In this document: piece after piece, positions 60,602 through 64,000 of the stretch | How the letters are laid out: each line of letters starts with the position of its first letter | Numbering within the stretch: the stretch's first letter is position 1 | Assembly (NCBI GenBank): GCA_965644315.1 | Contig: CBFFRQ010000089.1 | Coordinates: 620,001-684,000, forward strand | Reading direction: 5' to 3' | Source of the DNA: Caecitellus pseudoparvulus | Lineage: Eukaryota > Bigyra: Bicosoecida | DNA length: 64,000 bases | Program-made: the position numbers and the translations under genes | The notes under the pieces: generated by a model | The model's input: the letters and a program-made list of their open reading frames with translations, nothing else | Told to the model about the DNA's origin: nothing | Database searches by the model: none

Positions 60602-63600
60602 CTACCCCATCACAACACTGGGGGGCTTCAAACTGCGGTGCCCCCCCCCTCCCCTCGACGCCACCACGTGTTGTCCACGACTGCGCCCCAGCCCCAGCCC
60701 CGAGCCCGCCTGTGGCCGCACCAGCTTCCGATGCTGTTGCATGATGCTGGTGCTGGCGCTGGAGGGCAGAGCGTGCTCGGAGGGCCCACTGCCTGCGTGC
60801 CCCAGGGACTCGGCGCTGTGTGCGGCGGCTGAGAAAGGCGCTGCCAGGCTGCTCGGCCCGACACTGCCAGTGCCTGACGTGAGGGCAGACGCCATGGCAC
60901 GCGTGCTACCGCCCCGCGCAGTGGGGGGCTCCCTGCCGGACAGGCCGCCGCCGAAGGCTTCCGAGCGCGCCGTGGTGGGAGGGCCGTGCAGCTGGGCATG
61001 CGGCGGCGCAGCCCCCCCCTGCCCTGCCGTGACCCCCCCCTTGCCCGGGCCCAGCACAGGCAGAGCCCCCAGCAGGGGCGTGCCTGCCGTCGGCGCACCC
61101 AACGACAGCATGGGCAGGCCAGTGGAGGGCCCACCAGTGGACTGCTCTGAGCCCCTGCCCAGGGCTGAGCCTGCCGCCGAGAGGGGAGCTGCCATGAGGG
61201 AGGGTGCGGGGTCCAACGGCAGGTGCAGGGTGCCTGTGGTGCTGGCGGACGCCGTGCTGCGGGGGGTGGAGGAGGTGCCCGTGTGCCCCCGCCGCCCCTT
61301 GCGCCGGGAGGAACTGCGCCCCTTCCGGCGCGAGACTCGCCGTGACGGCACCTTGCTCTTGACACTGCCGAAAGCGCCGTCTGCCGCGCCAGAGGTGGCG
61401 GAGCCGGAGGCGGACGAGGCGCCCTTGCGGCGCCGGGACTTGCGGCCGGCCAGGCGCATCACCCCCGCATCAGACTTGCCGCCCTTGGAGCGGGAGGAGG
61501 CGGAGGGTGGCTCCACCTTGCCGCGCCGCTTGGCCAAGCGGTCCACCCAGCTCTCCACCTCGGGCTGCTTCCACATGAGGCCGCCCTTGCCGCTGCCCAT
61601 GCTGCTGCCGGTGTCCTTGCGAGACAGCCCGCCATCCGCCCCGAGGCTCACCTTGGTGGTGGCGTCAGTAGGGTGGACGCGCCGGGGGGTACCAGCGCCG
61701 CCCCCTGGTGGACTGGCTGCGTGCCCGACAGGCGTCAGCACCACATCAGAGTGCGTGGAGGAGATGGAGGTGTCGGCGGCACGCCCAGGGCGGGGCGTGG
61801 CCGAGTTGCTGTGTTCCCGCGCCTGTGTGACAGGCTCGTAGGAACGGCCTGTCCGCCGCATCTTGGTCGTGTGCCGAGTGTCCAGGCTGGTTTCACGACT
61901 GGGCCCACCGTGGGCAGGGCCGCCCACCTCCTCCTCTCCCTGCTCAACTGGCGGAGGCGGGGTGGGTGCCGACGGCATGGTGGGCAACTTGGGCTGGGCC
62001 GCCTCAGGGGTAGGCCCCGCCCCAGGGGGGGTCCGTGCGGGGGGGGGCGGTGAGGATGGGCTGACCCGCCCCTCCCCCCGCTCCCCCGACGTGGCCCCCC
62101 CTGCCCTGGCGCCGCCCAGGCTGTGCTGGGCGTGACTCGCCCCCCCACCCCCTGCTCCCCCCGTCCAGGCTCCCTGGCGCTGAGGGGCGCTGCAGTGACT
62201 GCCGCACTGCGGGCCAGGGGGGACCCAGTGTGCCCCCCCCCTCCTCTCGCCGTGTGCGGCAGGCGCTCCGAGGCGGAGGCGGTGCCGGTCAGGCTGGCGG
62301 CATCCCCCGTCAGGGCAGGCGGCAGGGCCAGGGAGGTGGGCGTGCCAGCCATGGCATCTGGCGTCGGGCCCCGGTGGCCGCCCAGGTCCCCCCCCCCCTT
62401 GTACTGCGCGAAGGGGTCCCCCGCCCCCCGCTGGGCGGCGATGGAGCGGCGCTGTGCACGGGAGGCAGCGGCGGTGGCCTTGGCGGCGGCGGCCTCCGCT
62501 GCGACCTTGGCAGCCGCCTCGGCCGCCACGGCGGCGTCCCTGCGCTTGCCCACCTTGACGAGGATGCGGGTGACTTGCTTGCGCTGCTCGGCGGTTTGGG
62601 GGGACGGCACGCCGCAGGGGGCGATGCGCATGTCGTGGAACATCTGCACCCACGCCATGGCGGCCATGGGCGGCAAGCCGTACATGATGCCCAGCATGAG
62701 GGACACCACCGTGCCCGTTCGCCCGTGACCGCCCCAGCAGTGCACGTATAGGTTCTCCCCCGCCTTCAGCCGGCGGCAGAGGTCGTAGGCGAGGGACAGC
62801 ACCTTGCCATCAGAGACAGTGGCGCAGTCCACGATGGGCAGGTGCACGAAGTCCAGGGAGTCGGGCTTGCGGCCCTCTGGGAAGTAGTCGGCAGGGCACG
62901 TCTCCAGCAGCTGCAGCGCGTCAAAGATGTACGGCCTGCGGGTGGGTCGGTTGGCGGGGGCATGCAGAGGGAGGCGCGGGGCGAGGGGCCCACACAGCCA
63001 CTCACCTCAACTTCTCCCCTGATCTCCACTGCTCCTCAGTCACGCCGTGGTGCTGGTACTCGCTCTGCAGGCAGACGAAGGTGGTCACGCCCAGCTCCAG
63101 GATGCTCGTGAGGATTTCGCTGTTCAGCTCGTCCTCCGTCGCACCAGGGTATGCGCCCACCAGCATGCGGGAGGGAATGACCCAATTCGACTCCTCTGTG
63201 GGGCCTGTGCAGCGAAAGGTGTGGCGGGTGCGCCTGGGAAGCTGCGCATGCGGGCCCGCGTTTCACCGTGCCCCATCATGCGGTGTAGGGTCGCCTGCTG
63301 CGCCCCCTGCCGCGAAGACCCCCTCAGAGCAGGCAGGTTGACACCACTATACACAGACACACAGCGTAGGCCGTAGGGCATGCAGCCACCTCGCGCGTGT
63401 GGCGGCGGCCAGCCTCGGCACAGCACGTTTCGGGCACATCGCGTGCGACTTCACGAACCTATGTAGCTGTCTGGGTCGATGGAAACGGGCGCCTCCAGGG
63501 GCGGCACATCTGCATAGTCTGCCAGTGGCTTGACTGGTTCGTCAGGGCGCTGCAGGATGAGGCGGGCCCCTGGGTTGCTGCGCAGCACGCGTTTCAGCGA

Positions 63601-63645
63601 CGGGCGCACGGAGGCCGCTTGGCCGGCGCCATGGGCACTGCGCAT
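60602..63645 (-). CDS. Dual-specificity protein phosphatase with long basic tail
   Basis: Exons 63459-63645 and 63006-63204 (introns 63205-63458 and 62936-63005) lead into a third exon from 62935. Splicing gives DSYIGPTEESNWVIPSRM, then LVGAYPGATEDEL. The catalytic loop is VHCWGGHGRTG, the C-x5-R active site of cysteine phosphatases; the general acid is probably in HLPIVDC. Downstream the catalytic frame continues as an Ala/Gly-rich linker, but the long open frame to 60602 is in another phase. The switch lies somewhere near 62100-62250 in G-rich runs, either as an unrecognised intron or a base-count error. The second part is Ser/Arg-rich and basic (SRRRKGASSASG, VSRRKGRSSSRRKG). The 3' structure is therefore uncertain. 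Confidence 0.65.
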
Positions 63646-64000
63646 GAAGGCGGCCTGCGCTCAGGGCACCGTGCAGGGGAGGAACAGAGGAGGAGCCAGG
63701 CGGAACAAGTCAACTCTGGAGCATGCCCTGCGAGCAACCGAGCGTCAGGCACGCCATTCAGGGGAACTGAGCCGAATCGGTGCCTGGTTTTTGCGGCAGG
63801 AGGGTGTGTGTTTGAAGGGAAAACTAAGCCCAGACCCCGAGTGGACCATGCACCCACATCCAGCCAGCAGACTGTGTCCCGCCAGGAAAAATGAGGGTGA
63901 AGCCGAAGCTTGGCATCTCTGACTCGCTCCAGCTTTCTTTTCCGCCTCCGAGGCGTTGGTATTTGCGCGTTCATTTGAGCACCCATAGCACTTCGGCTAC
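63646..64000. other. Window end, upstream of phosphatase
   Basis: About 355 bp with no recognisable gene or repeat. It probably holds the phosphatase promoter. Confidence 0.4.

Overview
This is a gene-dense, GC-rich nuclear segment from a eukaryote, probably a unicellular protist or alga. Evidence for this: about 30 protein genes on both strands, short spliceosomal introns (mostly 60-120 nt, GT-AG, often with a GTGCGT donor), and clearly eukaryotic products such as kinesin, importin-alpha, SmD2, SF3A2, eL36, syntaxin, Mic10 and an Sfi1-type centrin-binding giant. Nothing in the window is specifically plastid-related. The lineage cannot be fixed from sequence alone, but the giant Sfi1 protein suggests a flagellate.

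Layout. 0.1-13.7 kb: HORMA meiotic protein, kinesin, SET/MYND protein, AlkD-like protein, two divergent NFU iron-sulfur scaffold genes, Qa-SNARE, tRNA m7G methyltransferase and an AlgH-domain protein. 13.9-24.6 kb: PIGZ-like mannosyltransferase, importin-alpha, Mic10, SmD2, an EF-hand protein with a Pro-Arg-Gly tail, a CMGC kinase and a TPR-prefoldin fusion. 24.6-28.8 kb: an A+T-richer island with no convincing gene, holding one interrupted zinc-knuckle ORF. 28.8-37.5 kb: an RPEL-kelch protein, a delta-12 desaturase and a 1439-residue orphan. 37.6-48.8 kb: one giant Sfi1-repeat gene. 48.8-64 kb: bL25m, a HAD phosphatase, a DCC-family protein, a biliverdin-reductase-like protein, a histone-fold protein, SF3A2 between two small unknown genes, eL36, an NlpC/P60-like protein and a dual-specificity phosphatase.

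Most genes are housekeeping, with no operon logic. Themes are mitochondria (two NFU proteins, Mic10, bL25m, possibly the AlgH protein), RNA processing (SmD2, SF3A2, TRM8) and cytoskeleton (kinesin, RPEL-kelch, Sfi1). Neighbours are very close: two convergent pairs overlap in coding sequence, and one stop codon lies two bases from the next ATG.

The strongest unexplained signal is a short sense-oriented motif, roughly WWWTTCCGCR. It occurs once near the 5' end of about 14 genes, either just upstream of the ATG or inside an early intron. Several introns are also multiples of three with no stop codon, so they look like coding sequence. Exon boundaries below were worked out by hand from reading frame and family conservation, without transcripts.
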